Positions 7,472-14,833 of a DNA stretch of 15,264 bases are shown piece by piece. Origin of the DNA: Gammaproteobacteria bacterium (lineage in GTDB: Bacteria; Pseudomonadota; Gammaproteobacteria; Pseudomonadales; Azotimanducaceae_A); assembly GCA_012960755.1 (NCBI GenBank), contig DUAT01000141.1, forward strand, positions 1 through 15,264, read 5' to 3'. Every line of letters starts with the position of its first letter. The first letter of the stretch is position 1. A program made the translations under genes and the position numbers. The notes under the pieces are model-generated. The model was not told the DNA's origin and did no database searches. It saw only the letters and a list, made by a program, of their open reading frames with translations.

Positions 7472-8002
7472 ATGAGCTACTCGCTGGAAAACTTCTGTGA
7501 CGACACGCGCGCCATCCTATCGATGAACGACGACCCCGAGGGGAGGGGAAAAATCAGGCAAAAGTTCGAATTGCTTTTAGAGGATGAGGCATTTTGCGCC
7601 GCCTACGTCGGACCTAATGAAGATGCGGGGATGCGCCAGATCTATGAAGACCCCGACCTGCACTTCTGCGTGTTGGCGTACAACATGGCAGAGGCGCGCA
7701 CCTCACCCCCTCATGACCATGGCGAGTCTTGGGCCGTTTATGGGCAAACAGCCGGACACACGGATATGACGATCTGGTCTGTCGCAGATAATGGCAATAT
7801 CGAACCGTCAATGACTTTCCGTCTAGAACCGGGCCAAGCAGGGTTATTTGACGTTCGAGAGATCCATTCCATTGACTACGCCGCCGGTTCAAAATTCGTT
7901 CGAGTGACAGGTGCAGACATGAAACTGGAAACCCGCCGCGTATTCGACCCGGAGACGGGTGCCGTACGAGAGGTCGAGCACGTTGGTACCGGCAATGTGT
8001 AG
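7472..8002 (+). CDS. Cysteine-dioxygenase-like cupin protein
   Basis: This 176-residue single-domain cupin has HDHGESWAVYG at residues 81-91 and GLFDVREIHSI at 124-134. H81, H83 and H132 are the likely three-histidine Fe(II) site, the arrangement used by thiol dioxygenases such as cysteine dioxygenase and 3-mercaptopropionate dioxygenase. Those enzymes oxidise a thiol to a sulfinate with O2. I chose the ATG at 7472, since MSYSLENF starts the conserved part; an in-frame GTG at 7436 would add 12 residues, and neither has a strong Shine-Dalgarno. It follows the rhodanese gene by 63 bases and precedes the flavin oxidoreductase by 68, probably as one transcription unit. The exact substrate (cysteine, a persulfide or another thiol) cannot be read from the sequence, and some related cupins have unrelated activities. 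Confidence 0.82.
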   Translation: MSYSLENFCDDTRAILSMNDDPEGRGKIRQKFELLLEDEAFCAAYVGPNEDAGMRQIYEDPDLHFCVLAYNMAEARTSPPHDHGESWAVYGQTAGHTDMTIWSVADNGNIEPSMTFRLEPGQAGLFDVREIHSIDYAAGSKFVRVTGADMKLETRRVFDPETGAVREVEHVGTGNV

Positions 8003-8070
8003 CGATGCACCACGGGTACGATTATTCGTGTTGACGGTAGCTTGCAGTAGATTTACAAAAAGGAGGACAA

Positions 8071-9126
8071 ATGAAATATTCCGTTGCTTTTGCATCTGAA
8101 GTGGATTCCTGGAAATGGGCTAAGAAAGCAGAAGCGCTGGGTTATTCCACGGCGTGGTTTTACGACACACAGCTTTTGAATCCAGATGTGTTTATTTGTA
8201 TGGCACTTGCAGCTCACGAAACGTCGACAATCCGCCTCGGCACGGGAGTATTGGTACCGTCTAACCGAATTGCTCCGGTAGCCGCTAATGCTTTGGCTTC
8301 GCTGAATAAGTTGGCTCCGGGCCGTATTGACTTTGGTATTGGAACAGGTTTCACCGCGCGCAGGACGATGGGGCAGGGGGCTGTATCACTCGAAGCAACT
8401 CGTCGTTATATTGAAACTGTCCAGAGTATGTTGCGCGGCGACATTGCGGAATGGACGGATTCTGATGGCACCCACAAAGTGAAATTCCTCGACCCTGAGT
8501 TTGGGTTGATCAACATCGAAGACGATATACCGCTATGGTTTTCAGCCTTCGGTCCGAACGCTCAACGGTTAACGGCAGAACTTAGTGCAAAGTGGCTTAA
8601 CTTTGGGGCGGCGAATGCTGATCTGGCTCTCGCGAACATGCACACGGCATGGCGAGCGGCGGGGAACGATCAGGAAGATCTTGACTCGAACTTGTTTTTC
8701 CTTGGTGCAGTGCTTACCGGCGATGCAGATGAAGATGAGGCGCGTTTGATGGCCCAGGCAGCACCCCAAACTGCTGTGATGTTCCACAATCTAGCGGATG
8801 AAGTAGGCGCCATGGGTGGCGCCAACATGGAAGCAGGACCATTATCCAATGTACTTGCCGATTACTTGATACAGCACCAGCAGTATGAACCCGAGGACGC
8901 GCGGTATCTTGAGAATCACAGAGGTCATCTGATGTACGTCCGTCCAGAAGAAACGCATGTGACACCTGAACTCGCGATGGCGACGACATTGAGTGGGCGA
9001 CATGAAGAGATTGTTAGACGCGTTCGCGAAATCAAAGATGCTGGATACAAACAGGTAACGGTGCAAGTTGTTCATGGGCACGAGTCAGCAATAGAAGATT
9101 GGGCGCGCGTGTTCCAGGATGTGTAG
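8071..9126 (+). CDS. LLM-class flavin-dependent oxidoreductase
   Basis: This 351-residue protein has the luciferase-like (bacterial luciferase/F420-reductase) TIM-barrel fold. Typical segments are ALGYSTAWFYD (22-32), TIRLGTGVLVPSNRIAPVAA (53-72), and LNKLAPGRIDFGIGTGFTAR (78-97), which shapes the flavin or F420 site. The N-terminal form MKYSVAF is normal for the methylene-tetrahydromethanopterin-reductase-like branch. The family includes alkanesulfonate and other desulfurising monooxygenases as well as F420 enzymes. The sequence does not show which cofactor is used. A textbook AGGAGG at 8061-8066 lies 4 bases before the ATG, the strongest ribosome site in the window. This suggests the gene is translated well, perhaps more than its two upstream partners. 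Placement after rhodanese and thiol-dioxygenase-like genes favours an organosulfur substrate, which is inference. Confidence 0.9.
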   Translation: MKYSVAFASEVDSWKWAKKAEALGYSTAWFYDTQLLNPDVFICMALAAHETSTIRLGTGVLVPSNRIAPVAANALASLNKLAPGRIDFGIGTGFTARRTMGQGAVSLEATRRYIETVQSMLRGDIAEWTDSDGTHKVKFLDPEFGLINIEDDIPLWFSAFGPNAQRLTAELSAKWLNFGAANADLALANMHTAWRAAGNDQEDLDSNLFFLGAVLTGDADEDEARLMAQAAPQTAVMFHNLADEVGAMGGANMEAGPLSNVLADYLIQHQQYEPEDARYLENHRGHLMYVRPEETHVTPELAMATTLSGRHEEIVRRVREIKDAGYKQVTVQVVHGHESAIEDWARVFQDV

Positions 9127-9237
9127 CGTAACTTTAGCTAGTCCTTGTCCGGGAGGCAGTGGCCAGATGATTATTTTGAAGTGTTTAGTGGCTGGCAGGG
9201 TTTTGGCTGATGTTTATATTATTGGTTGCTAGAAATA

Positions 9238-9254
9238 GGCGTCTTGTGCACGCC
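9238..9254. terminator. Possible bidirectional terminator between convergent genes
   Basis: GGCGT (9238-9242) and ACGCC (9250-9254) can pair around a 7-base loop. On the minus strand the hairpin is followed by TATTTCT, and on the plus strand by ATTATTGTT. It lies between the convergent ends of the flavin oxidoreductase gene and the MATE gene. The stem is only 5 base pairs, so this is a weak candidate. Confidence 0.35.
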
Positions 9255-9255
9255 A

Positions 9256-10635
9256 TTATTGTTCAGCCATTACTCTGGCTAATGCTTCAGGTGAGCGCCA
9301 CTTTCCACTGCGAAGGCGAAGCAGATAAATCGCAGCAGTCACGATAATCATGATGACAAAAATTACCCATGCAATGCGCGGTCCCTGGTCGAAAACCTTG
9401 ATAACGAAATACTGGATGATCAGCATGAGCCAGTGCAGTAAAACTGAAACCCACATCAGCCAGCGGGTATCACCTGCGCCCCTTAAGACTCCACCCGTCA
9501 CCAGTATGATTGCGTCCCCCATTACATAGCTTGCCAGGCCAATCATCATATAGGTCGATAACTCCAAAATTGCACTGGCGTGTTGGTCTTCAATAATAAA
9601 TATTTGCACCAGAGGTTCCCGGAACAACACGAAAATAACAGCCAGAAAGGCGGAGTAGGTCAGGCTGATCAGGAATCCCGATACGACGACCTCGCGCATT
9701 TGATCCATATTGCCGGCGCCGACAAATCGACCTACCATGCTGATCAGTGCGACATTGAGCCCTATCATTGGGACAAACGAGACAATGTCCCAGTTAAACA
9801 CAATTGCCGCCGAAGCTGCTTCAGCCACACCATAAGACTGGTACATCAACAGGAACAAGTTGAATGCGGCGACGTTGAGAAACATTTCAATTCCGGATGG
9901 AAAGCCGAGCCTGATATAACGGCGCAGAATGCCGGTATCCAGCTTGAAGGACTGGTTTATGAAATATCGGTTTATATGGCCAGGTTCAAAATAAGACAAC
10001 AGAAACAGACCCAGACTAAAAATTGAACTGATAATGGTTGCATATGCCGCGCCCTCTATACCTTGTTGGGGAAATCCCCAGACACCAAAAATCAGCGCAT
10101 AGGTGAGGGGTATATTCATCAGTACGCCCAGGGTATCGGCGATCATGACAACTCTTGTTTTTGCGATGCCTGCAAAGTAAGAGGCAAAACAGGTTTTGAT
10201 AAGCCCGATACCTGAACCCCAGATAAGAATGTAGAAGTACTTTCGTTCAAGCACCTCAAGCTCCGGGTCATGACCCATAAAGGCAAACAGATTGCCTACA
10301 AAATAGCCGATAAATAACAACGCGGGAATAAATGCGAGGCATAGAATAAGGCCTTGTGTCACGACCCGCGGGCACTTCTCCAGTTCTTTTGCGCCGTAAT
10401 ACTGGGCAACCAGTGCGTTGGCGTAAGACAAGACACCAATAAACAGCGACATGCAAAAAAATGATGCGACCCCGCCACCCAGTGACGCGGCCATATGGGT
10501 GGGGCTCAGCAGCGACATAAAATAGCGATCGGTAAAAATCATCACTGCGAATGCACCCTGGGATACCACCATGGGATAGGCGATGGATAGCAGTTCGCTG
10601 AGTATTTTTTTGTCGATCTTCAGGAGTTGGACCAT
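9256..10635 (-). CDS. MATE-family efflux transporter
   Basis: This 459-residue inner-membrane protein has about 12 hydrophobic segments in two similar halves (about 10-220 and 235-445), the size and layout of NorM/DinF-type MATE exporters. These use Na+ or H+ gradients to expel cationic or amphipathic compounds. The first half opens with LLSIAYPMVVSQGAFAVMIF, the usual first helix with its Pro. FTDRYFMSLLSPTHMAAS follows, where many relatives have a D-x-x-x-VG-like segment. LVAQYYGAKELEK is the conserved loop after helix 2, and GVLRGAGDTRW in the second half is a family hallmark. The ATG at 10635 lacks a clear ribosome site. It is the last gene of a probable operon: the oxygenase gene ends 42 bases upstream. 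The natural substrate may be the product of the two preceding genes. Confidence 0.92.
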   Translation of the reverse strand: MVQLLKIDKKILSELLSIAYPMVVSQGAFAVMIFTDRYFMSLLSPTHMAASLGGGVASFFCMSLFIGVLSYANALVAQYYGAKELEKCPRVVTQGLILCLAFIPALLFIGYFVGNLFAFMGHDPELEVLERKYFYILIWGSGIGLIKTCFASYFAGIAKTRVVMIADTLGVLMNIPLTYALIFGVWGFPQQGIEGAAYATIISSIFSLGLFLLSYFEPGHINRYFINQSFKLDTGILRRYIRLGFPSGIEMFLNVAAFNLFLLMYQSYGVAEAASAAIVFNWDIVSFVPMIGLNVALISMVGRFVGAGNMDQMREVVVSGFLISLTYSAFLAVIFVLFREPLVQIFIIEDQHASAILELSTYMMIGLASYVMGDAIILVTGGVLRGAGDTRWLMWVSVLLHWLMLIIQYFVIKVFDQGPRIAWVIFVIMIIVTAAIYLLRLRSGKWRSPEALARVMAEQ

Positions 10636-10677
10636 ACAGCCGTCAAACGTGTCGAGTTAAAATGAGCAGGTGAATCT

Positions 10678-11523
10678 TTAGTTTGTATCAAACAGCAGTC
10701 TGGGGAACCCGCCATCCCTGAAAGGCGCACCTTCGCCGAGCTGTTTAGCGCGGTTCATGGGGTGTACCGCGGGACCTGAGCCGATTTTTGCAATCCGCTC
10801 CATGGTGTCGTTTGGTCGCCAGGCGACAGTGGCGTCATCTCCGAAGTAGCGCAGAGACAAGGTGTTGCGGGTTTTACCTGATGAGGTCGGGGCACCACCG
10901 TGCAGCATGGCAGGGTGAAAAATGACCAGGTCACCAGGCTCGATTGCGAATGACACGATGTCGTACTCTTCCCGGGATTTTTCGATATCGGGCAGTCTTG
11001 GCAGATCACCGGTACCGTAGAGTGGAATGGTGTCATCCCGTGGATCAAACCGGGAACCATCGTACAGGGTGCCATGATGGGAACCCACAACAAATTCCAG
11101 GGATTCATTGGCAGCTAGTGGCTCGAAAGATATCCAGACCACGGCCAGGTCATTTCCCTGAATAGGCAGGTAGGGCAGATCCTGATGCCAGGGTGTCCGC
11201 CTCGCTGATTCGCCATCATCACCACCCGATTTTTTAAAAATCTGCTCGTACATAAACCAGATATCAGGCTTGTCCCACAGCTCCGTTACCAATTGGGGAA
11301 TGACTGTCCTTGTGTTCACCGCTTTGTAGGCGTCAAAGCAGAATGGGTTCGCCAGATCGCCGTAGAATGAGCCTGGCGTCCCGGGGATCAGTTTGGTGGC
11401 ACCCTTACCGGGGTTCCCCAACGACCAGTCGAATGCCTCACGGGCCAGTTGTAAAGCATCGGCGTCCAGAGCCTGCGCCAGGTGTACAACCCCATTGCGT
11501 CTGTAAGTCTCAATTGGATTCAT
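10678..11523 (-). CDS. Phytanoyl-CoA dioxygenase (PhyH) family Fe(II)/2-oxoglutarate oxygenase
   Basis: This 281-residue protein has the double-stranded beta-helix fold of PhyH-type oxygenases, which hydroxylate small molecules using Fe(II), O2 and 2-oxoglutarate. The iron ligands are visible as H113 and D115 in PWHQDLPYLP and H208 in IFHPAMLHGGAP. R219, eleven residues after H208 in GKTRNTLSLRY, is at the right distance to hold 2-oxoglutarate. All catalytic residues are present, so it should be active. The ATG at 11523 has AGGA about 8 bases upstream on the minus strand. It lies between a GST gene (51-base gap) and a MATE exporter gene (42-base gap). The family has very diverse substrates, including lipids, natural products, phosphonates and ectoine, so the substrate is unknown. 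The true PhyH reaction is unlikely here. Confidence 0.92.
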   Translation of the reverse strand: MNPIETYRRNGVVHLAQALDADALQLAREAFDWSLGNPGKGATKLIPGTPGSFYGDLANPFCFDAYKAVNTRTVIPQLVTELWDKPDIWFMYEQIFKKSGGDDGESARRTPWHQDLPYLPIQGNDLAVVWISFEPLAANESLEFVVGSHHGTLYDGSRFDPRDDTIPLYGTGDLPRLPDIEKSREEYDIVSFAIEPGDLVIFHPAMLHGGAPTSSGKTRNTLSLRYFGDDATVAWRPNDTMERIAKIGSGPAVHPMNRAKQLGEGAPFRDGGFPRLLFDTN

Positions 11524-11574
11524 TGTTTATCCTGTTTGTTAAACGACTGGCTTGTTTGCATTTCTAATTTTTGA

Positions 11575-12234
11575 TTAACCAATCCCCTGGTGAAAATGAC
11601 GTACCGGGTCGTCAACTTTCCAGGGTGGGTATTTCTTCATAATGGATGTAAACAATTCACTTTCGAGAAAGCTCGTCAGCCATTTCCTTAAACAAGGATA
11701 AGGCGCCCTGGCAAACCACAAAGGTTCAACATTGGAAAACTGGCGAACAAACGGAAAAATAGCAACATCTGCATAGGAAATTTTATCGCCAAATAGGAAA
11801 GCGGAATCTGTTAACAGCATTTCCAGACGCAACAGAAAGGATTCGGCGGCCGTACGATAGTCATCCCTGGAATGCCCAGGAAAGCGGTCCGAATATTTAT
11901 AGCGATCCAGGTGCTCCTTGAATACATGGTCGTTCTCATCGATCAGGGTTTCCATCAGCGCCAGGGTTTCATCGGGATAATCTTTCCAGCCATCGGGATC
12001 ATTTTTCGAAATACTCCATTCGAGAATCTCCAGGCTCTCCTCCAGCATCGGTAGCTCCCCGTGCAAGAGTACCGGTACCGTTCCCTTCGGGGAAGCAGTC
12101 AGCATTTCCCGGGGTTTGTTCTTCAGCACGACTTCGCGGATCTGAAAGTTAACACCGGCATAGGCGAGGCCCATTCTCGCTCGCATGGCAAAGGGGCAAC
12201 GCCGAAAGGTATAAAGGATGGGAGCTTCAGCCAT
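11575..12234 (-). CDS. Glutathione S-transferase family protein
   Basis: This 219-residue protein has a thioredoxin-fold N-terminal domain (1-80) and an all-helical C-terminal domain (about 90-200). RRCPFAMRAR at 11-20 places a Cys (C13) at the catalytic position in a CPFA motif, as in omega-like and other Cys-type GSTs, which favour thiol-transferase, reductase or lyase reactions over classical conjugation. The cis-Pro motif TVP (52-54) and the E66-S67 pair (in EES) that bind the glutathione backbone are present. SYADVAIFPFVRQF in the C-terminal domain fits the N-capping box region (S/T-x-x-D). The ATG at 12234 has AGGA nearby, but only two bases away. It is the first gene of the probable GST, oxygenase, MATE operon and is read divergently from the acyl-CoA synthetase genes. 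Confidence 0.92.
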   Translation of the reverse strand: MAEAPILYTFRRCPFAMRARMGLAYAGVNFQIREVVLKNKPREMLTASPKGTVPVLLHGELPMLEESLEILEWSISKNDPDGWKDYPDETLALMETLIDENDHVFKEHLDRYKYSDRFPGHSRDDYRTAAESFLLRLEMLLTDSAFLFGDKISYADVAIFPFVRQFSNVEPLWFARAPYPCLRKWLTSFLESELFTSIMKKYPPWKVDDPVRHFHQGIG

Positions 12235-12585
12235 GTCCTGACCACTTTAGGACTGGTAAGTACAGTAGTGGGAATAGTGTCATGTTAATTAACTGAAAGT
12301 GACTGTTGTGGATACCAGTTTATCAATTAAAACAGGAGTCCGCTGCATACGGATAATTCGGTCTGTCAATCAGCGGTTATTACCCTCTTGATGGCTTTCC
12401 CCAGAAGACGCTGTTGCCCTGGAGGCGATTCTGGACCACGGATAACTTCTCAAGGGCTATCAATACTGCTATATCGGCGAACACGACAACCAACATTTTC
12501 GTGATATAGTTTCGGCAACCTTCGTATTGCTAATACTGGTTGCTAATACCGTTAAATACAGATTACAAGTGCCTGAGGAATTGCA
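12235..12585. promoter_or_regulatory. Divergent promoter region with repeats
   Basis: There is no gene in these 351 bases between two divergent operons. TTGCTAATAC occurs twice, at 12527-12536 and 12540-12549 (13-base period), about 40-60 bases before the synthetase GTG. CTATATC (12469-12475) and GATATAG (12503-12509) form an inverted repeat with a 27-base spacer. For the minus-strand operon, TTAACA (complement of 12283-12288) and TGTACT (complement of 12259-12264) with an 18-base spacer are a possible sigma-70 pair. All of these are by eye and unproven. Confidence 0.4.
12575..12580 (+). promoter_or_regulatory. Shine-Dalgarno supporting a GTG start
   Basis: GAGGAA lies 5 bases before GTG at 12586. 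It supports this non-ATG start for the synthetase alpha subunit, which also places the CoA-binding fold at the usual distance from the N-terminus. Confidence 0.75.
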
Positions 12586-14121
12586 GTGTCAGAACATCCC
12601 CTAGACCCCATATTTCACCCGCGAGCGGTCGCCGTCGTGGGTGTTTCCTCCGCGCCCAGCACCGGCAGAATGAGAGGTTTTTATCACTCGCTGCTGGATG
12701 CCGGTTTTGCCGAAGTGGGGAAGCTGTACCCGGTGAACCCCAAGGTTAGTGAGATAAATGGAGCCAGGTGTTATGCCAGCCTGCTGGATACACCAGACCC
12801 GGTTGATCATGTTATCTCCCAGGTACCGGCGCGGGTTGTGCCGGAGCTGGTGGATCAGTGTGTTGCCAAGAAGGTGCGCTCGATCCATTTTTTCACCGCC
12901 GGATTCTCGGAAACCGGTGATCAGGAAATGGCAGCAATGGAGCAGGCCATGGTAAAAAAACTGCGGGATGCGGGTATCAGGATCATTGGACCCAACTGTA
13001 TGGGTCTGTACGTGCCTGCCAGTCGACTGGCATTTATGGACGGTTTTCCCATGGAATCCGGCAATGTTTTTCTTCTCTCACAATCTGGTGCCAATGCCGG
13101 TGAGATCGTGCATGAATTGACCAGCCGTGGGGTTCGTTTCTCTAAAGTAATTTCCTATGGCAATGGTTCAGATCTTCGCGCCCACGACTTTCTTGATTAT
13201 GCTGCGAGCGACCCGGAGACCGATGTGGTCGCTGCCTATATCGAGGGTGTACAGGACGGCCGATTATTCTTCGACGCGCTCAAACGCTGTGCGCGTACAA
13301 AACGCGTGGTGATTTTGAAAGGCGGGCGAACCCAGTCCGGATCCAACGCGGCGCATTCACATACTGGATCGCTGGCCGGATCTATAGAGATTTTCGACGC
13401 GGTCTGTCGCCAGACCGGTGCACTGCGGGCTGAAACCATGGACGAAATGCTCGACCTGGTCGTGGCTTCATCAACCAATACATGCCAGATTACCGGTCGC
13501 GGGGTCGCCTTGATCGGCGGCGGTGGTGGTGGCTTTGCGGTACTTTCCGCCGATGCCATCGACCGGGAGGGCCTGTCAGTACCCAGAATGCCTGATAGTG
13601 CCATCGAACAGATGCGCGAATTCATACCCGTCGCCGGGAGCAGCGTCAACAACCCGATTGATGCGTTTCCGCCACCGGAGTTCCTCGACCGGATGCTGAA
13701 TATTGTAGCAACAGCTGAGGGGATCGATATGATGTTCATGTCTCCAATGATGGGATGGGCGCCACCCGGCATTAAGTCAGCACAGGCCGATTCTGCCGCA
13801 GCAGATCAGGACGAAGAATCGAATAAGGCTGAGCAGGAAGAATCAGAGTCGGAGGATGTGGCTGTTAAGGCGGCCCGGCAGATGCAGCAAATTCAGGCGA
13901 AAACAGGTACACCAGTGGTTGGCATCCTTCGAGGCGGTCGCATGGCGCGTATGATGGGTGTGAGTTCCGATTCATTTCACCAGGCAGCCTACCGCCAAGG
14001 TATTGGCAGTTATCCCAGTGTGGCGCGTGCGGCTCACACCATCGCGCAGATTCTTGAGTGGCGAAAGACCCGTGAGGGATTGCCTGATGTTTTTAAATCC
14101 GATGTTTCCCAGCAGATATGA
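12586..14121 (+). CDS. NDP-forming acyl-CoA synthetase, alpha subunit (CoA-binding)
   Basis: This 511-residue protein is the alpha part of an ADP-forming acetate/acyl-CoA ligase, which interconverts acyl-CoA, ADP and phosphate with acid, CoA and ATP. Residues about 5-135 are the CoA-binding Rossmann domain (LDPIFHPRAVAVVGVSS, 6-22; IIGPNCMGLYVP, 133-144). Residues about 155-300 are the first succinyl-CoA-ligase-like domain (FLLSQSGANAGEI, 162-174). H259 in SHTGSLAG is the likely phosphorylated His. Residues about 305-500 are the second ligase-like domain. A glycine-rich run (311-316) and an acidic low-complexity insert at about 398-425 interrupt this last domain; the insert is unusual. The start is GTG. 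The beta subunit follows in the same reading frame after stops. Many bacteria have the two parts fused in one chain of about 700 residues. The acyl substrate is unknown. Confidence 0.92.
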   Translation: MSEHPLDPIFHPRAVAVVGVSSAPSTGRMRGFYHSLLDAGFAEVGKLYPVNPKVSEINGARCYASLLDTPDPVDHVISQVPARVVPELVDQCVAKKVRSIHFFTAGFSETGDQEMAAMEQAMVKKLRDAGIRIIGPNCMGLYVPASRLAFMDGFPMESGNVFLLSQSGANAGEIVHELTSRGVRFSKVISYGNGSDLRAHDFLDYAASDPETDVVAAYIEGVQDGRLFFDALKRCARTKRVVILKGGRTQSGSNAAHSHTGSLAGSIEIFDAVCRQTGALRAETMDEMLDLVVASSTNTCQITGRGVALIGGGGGGFAVLSADAIDREGLSVPRMPDSAIEQMREFIPVAGSSVNNPIDAFPPPEFLDRMLNIVATAEGIDMMFMSPMMGWAPPGIKSAQADSAAADQDEESNKAEQEESESEDVAVKAARQMQQIQAKTGTPVVGILRGGRMARMMGVSSDSFHQAAYRQGIGSYPSVARAAHTIAQILEWRKTREGLPDVFKSDVSQQI

Positions 14122-14130
14122 GAATGATAA

Positions 14131-14829
14131 ATGACCTTTGAGTCCGTACTGACCCAGGCCCGTGCGGAGGGCCGCAGCCTGCTGAATGAAGTCGAGGCGA
14201 AGCAACTCCTGGCAGGCGCCGGAATCCCCGTGGTGAACACAGTCCTGGCAACGACTCCGGAAGAAGCAAGAGCCCAGGCTGAGCAGATCGGCTATCCGAT
14301 AGTTTTGAAAATAGTATCGCCTGAAATCGCACACAAGAGTGATGTCGGTGGAGTCAGGATCGGCCTTGAGGATGGCCAGGCGGTAACGTCAGCATTTGAG
14401 GAAATCGTCTCCAATGCGAAGCAGGCGGTTCCCGGTGCTTCGATAACCGGTGTCGCCGTTCAGAATATGGCACCGGCAGGTACTGAGGTTATCGTCGGTA
14501 TGACCACCGACCCGCATTTCGGGCCCGTCATCATGTTCGGTCTTGGCGGAATCATGGTAGAGGTTTTGAAGGATGTATCGTTTCGAGTTGTTCCGCTGAC
14601 AGAGCGGGATGCGGCGCAAATGATCGGAGAAATTAAAGGCAGCAAAATGCTCGATGGGGTCCGCGGCCAGCCGCAGAGTGACAAGCAGGCACTGTGTAAA
14701 GCAATCCTCAACGTGGCCGAGTTTGTGCAGCAGCATCCTGAAGTTCAGGAACTGGACCTGAACCCGATGCTGGTTTATGCAGATGGTGCCATTGCAGTGG
14801 ACGCACGTATCGTCCTTGCCTCAGGCTAA
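14131..14829 (+). CDS. NDP-forming acyl-CoA synthetase, beta subunit (ATP-grasp)
   Basis: This 232-residue ATP-grasp_5 domain protein is the nucleotide-binding partner of the alpha subunit. It shows AKQLLAGAGIPV (23-34), YPIVLKIVSPEIAHKSDVGG (55-74) with the HKSDVGGV signature, MFGLGGIMVE (135-144), and DLNPML (209-214), whose Asp and Asn would coordinate Mg-ATP. The length is standard for a separate beta subunit. Its ATG is 9 bases after the alpha stop, and both genes use the same frame, separated by TGA GAA TGA TAA. There is no clear Shine-Dalgarno, so translation is probably coupled to alpha. The Nudix gene begins 4 bases after its stop. Confidence 0.93.
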   Translation: MTFESVLTQARAEGRSLLNEVEAKQLLAGAGIPVVNTVLATTPEEARAQAEQIGYPIVLKIVSPEIAHKSDVGGVRIGLEDGQAVTSAFEEIVSNAKQAVPGASITGVAVQNMAPAGTEVIVGMTTDPHFGPVIMFGLGGIMVEVLKDVSFRVVPLTERDAAQMIGEIKGSKMLDGVRGQPQSDKQALCKAILNVAEFVQQHPEVQELDLNPMLVYADGAIAVDARIVLASG

Positions 14830-14833
14830 ACCC

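Noticed and set aside
9580..10026. 148-codon antisense frame inside the MATE gene
   Set aside because: His/Gln/Asp-rich composition typical of antisense to membrane-protein codons; no motifs.
13236..13772. 178-codon antisense frame inside the synthetase alpha gene
   Set aside because: Low-complexity Ser/Pro/Arg-rich translation opposite a well-supported gene.
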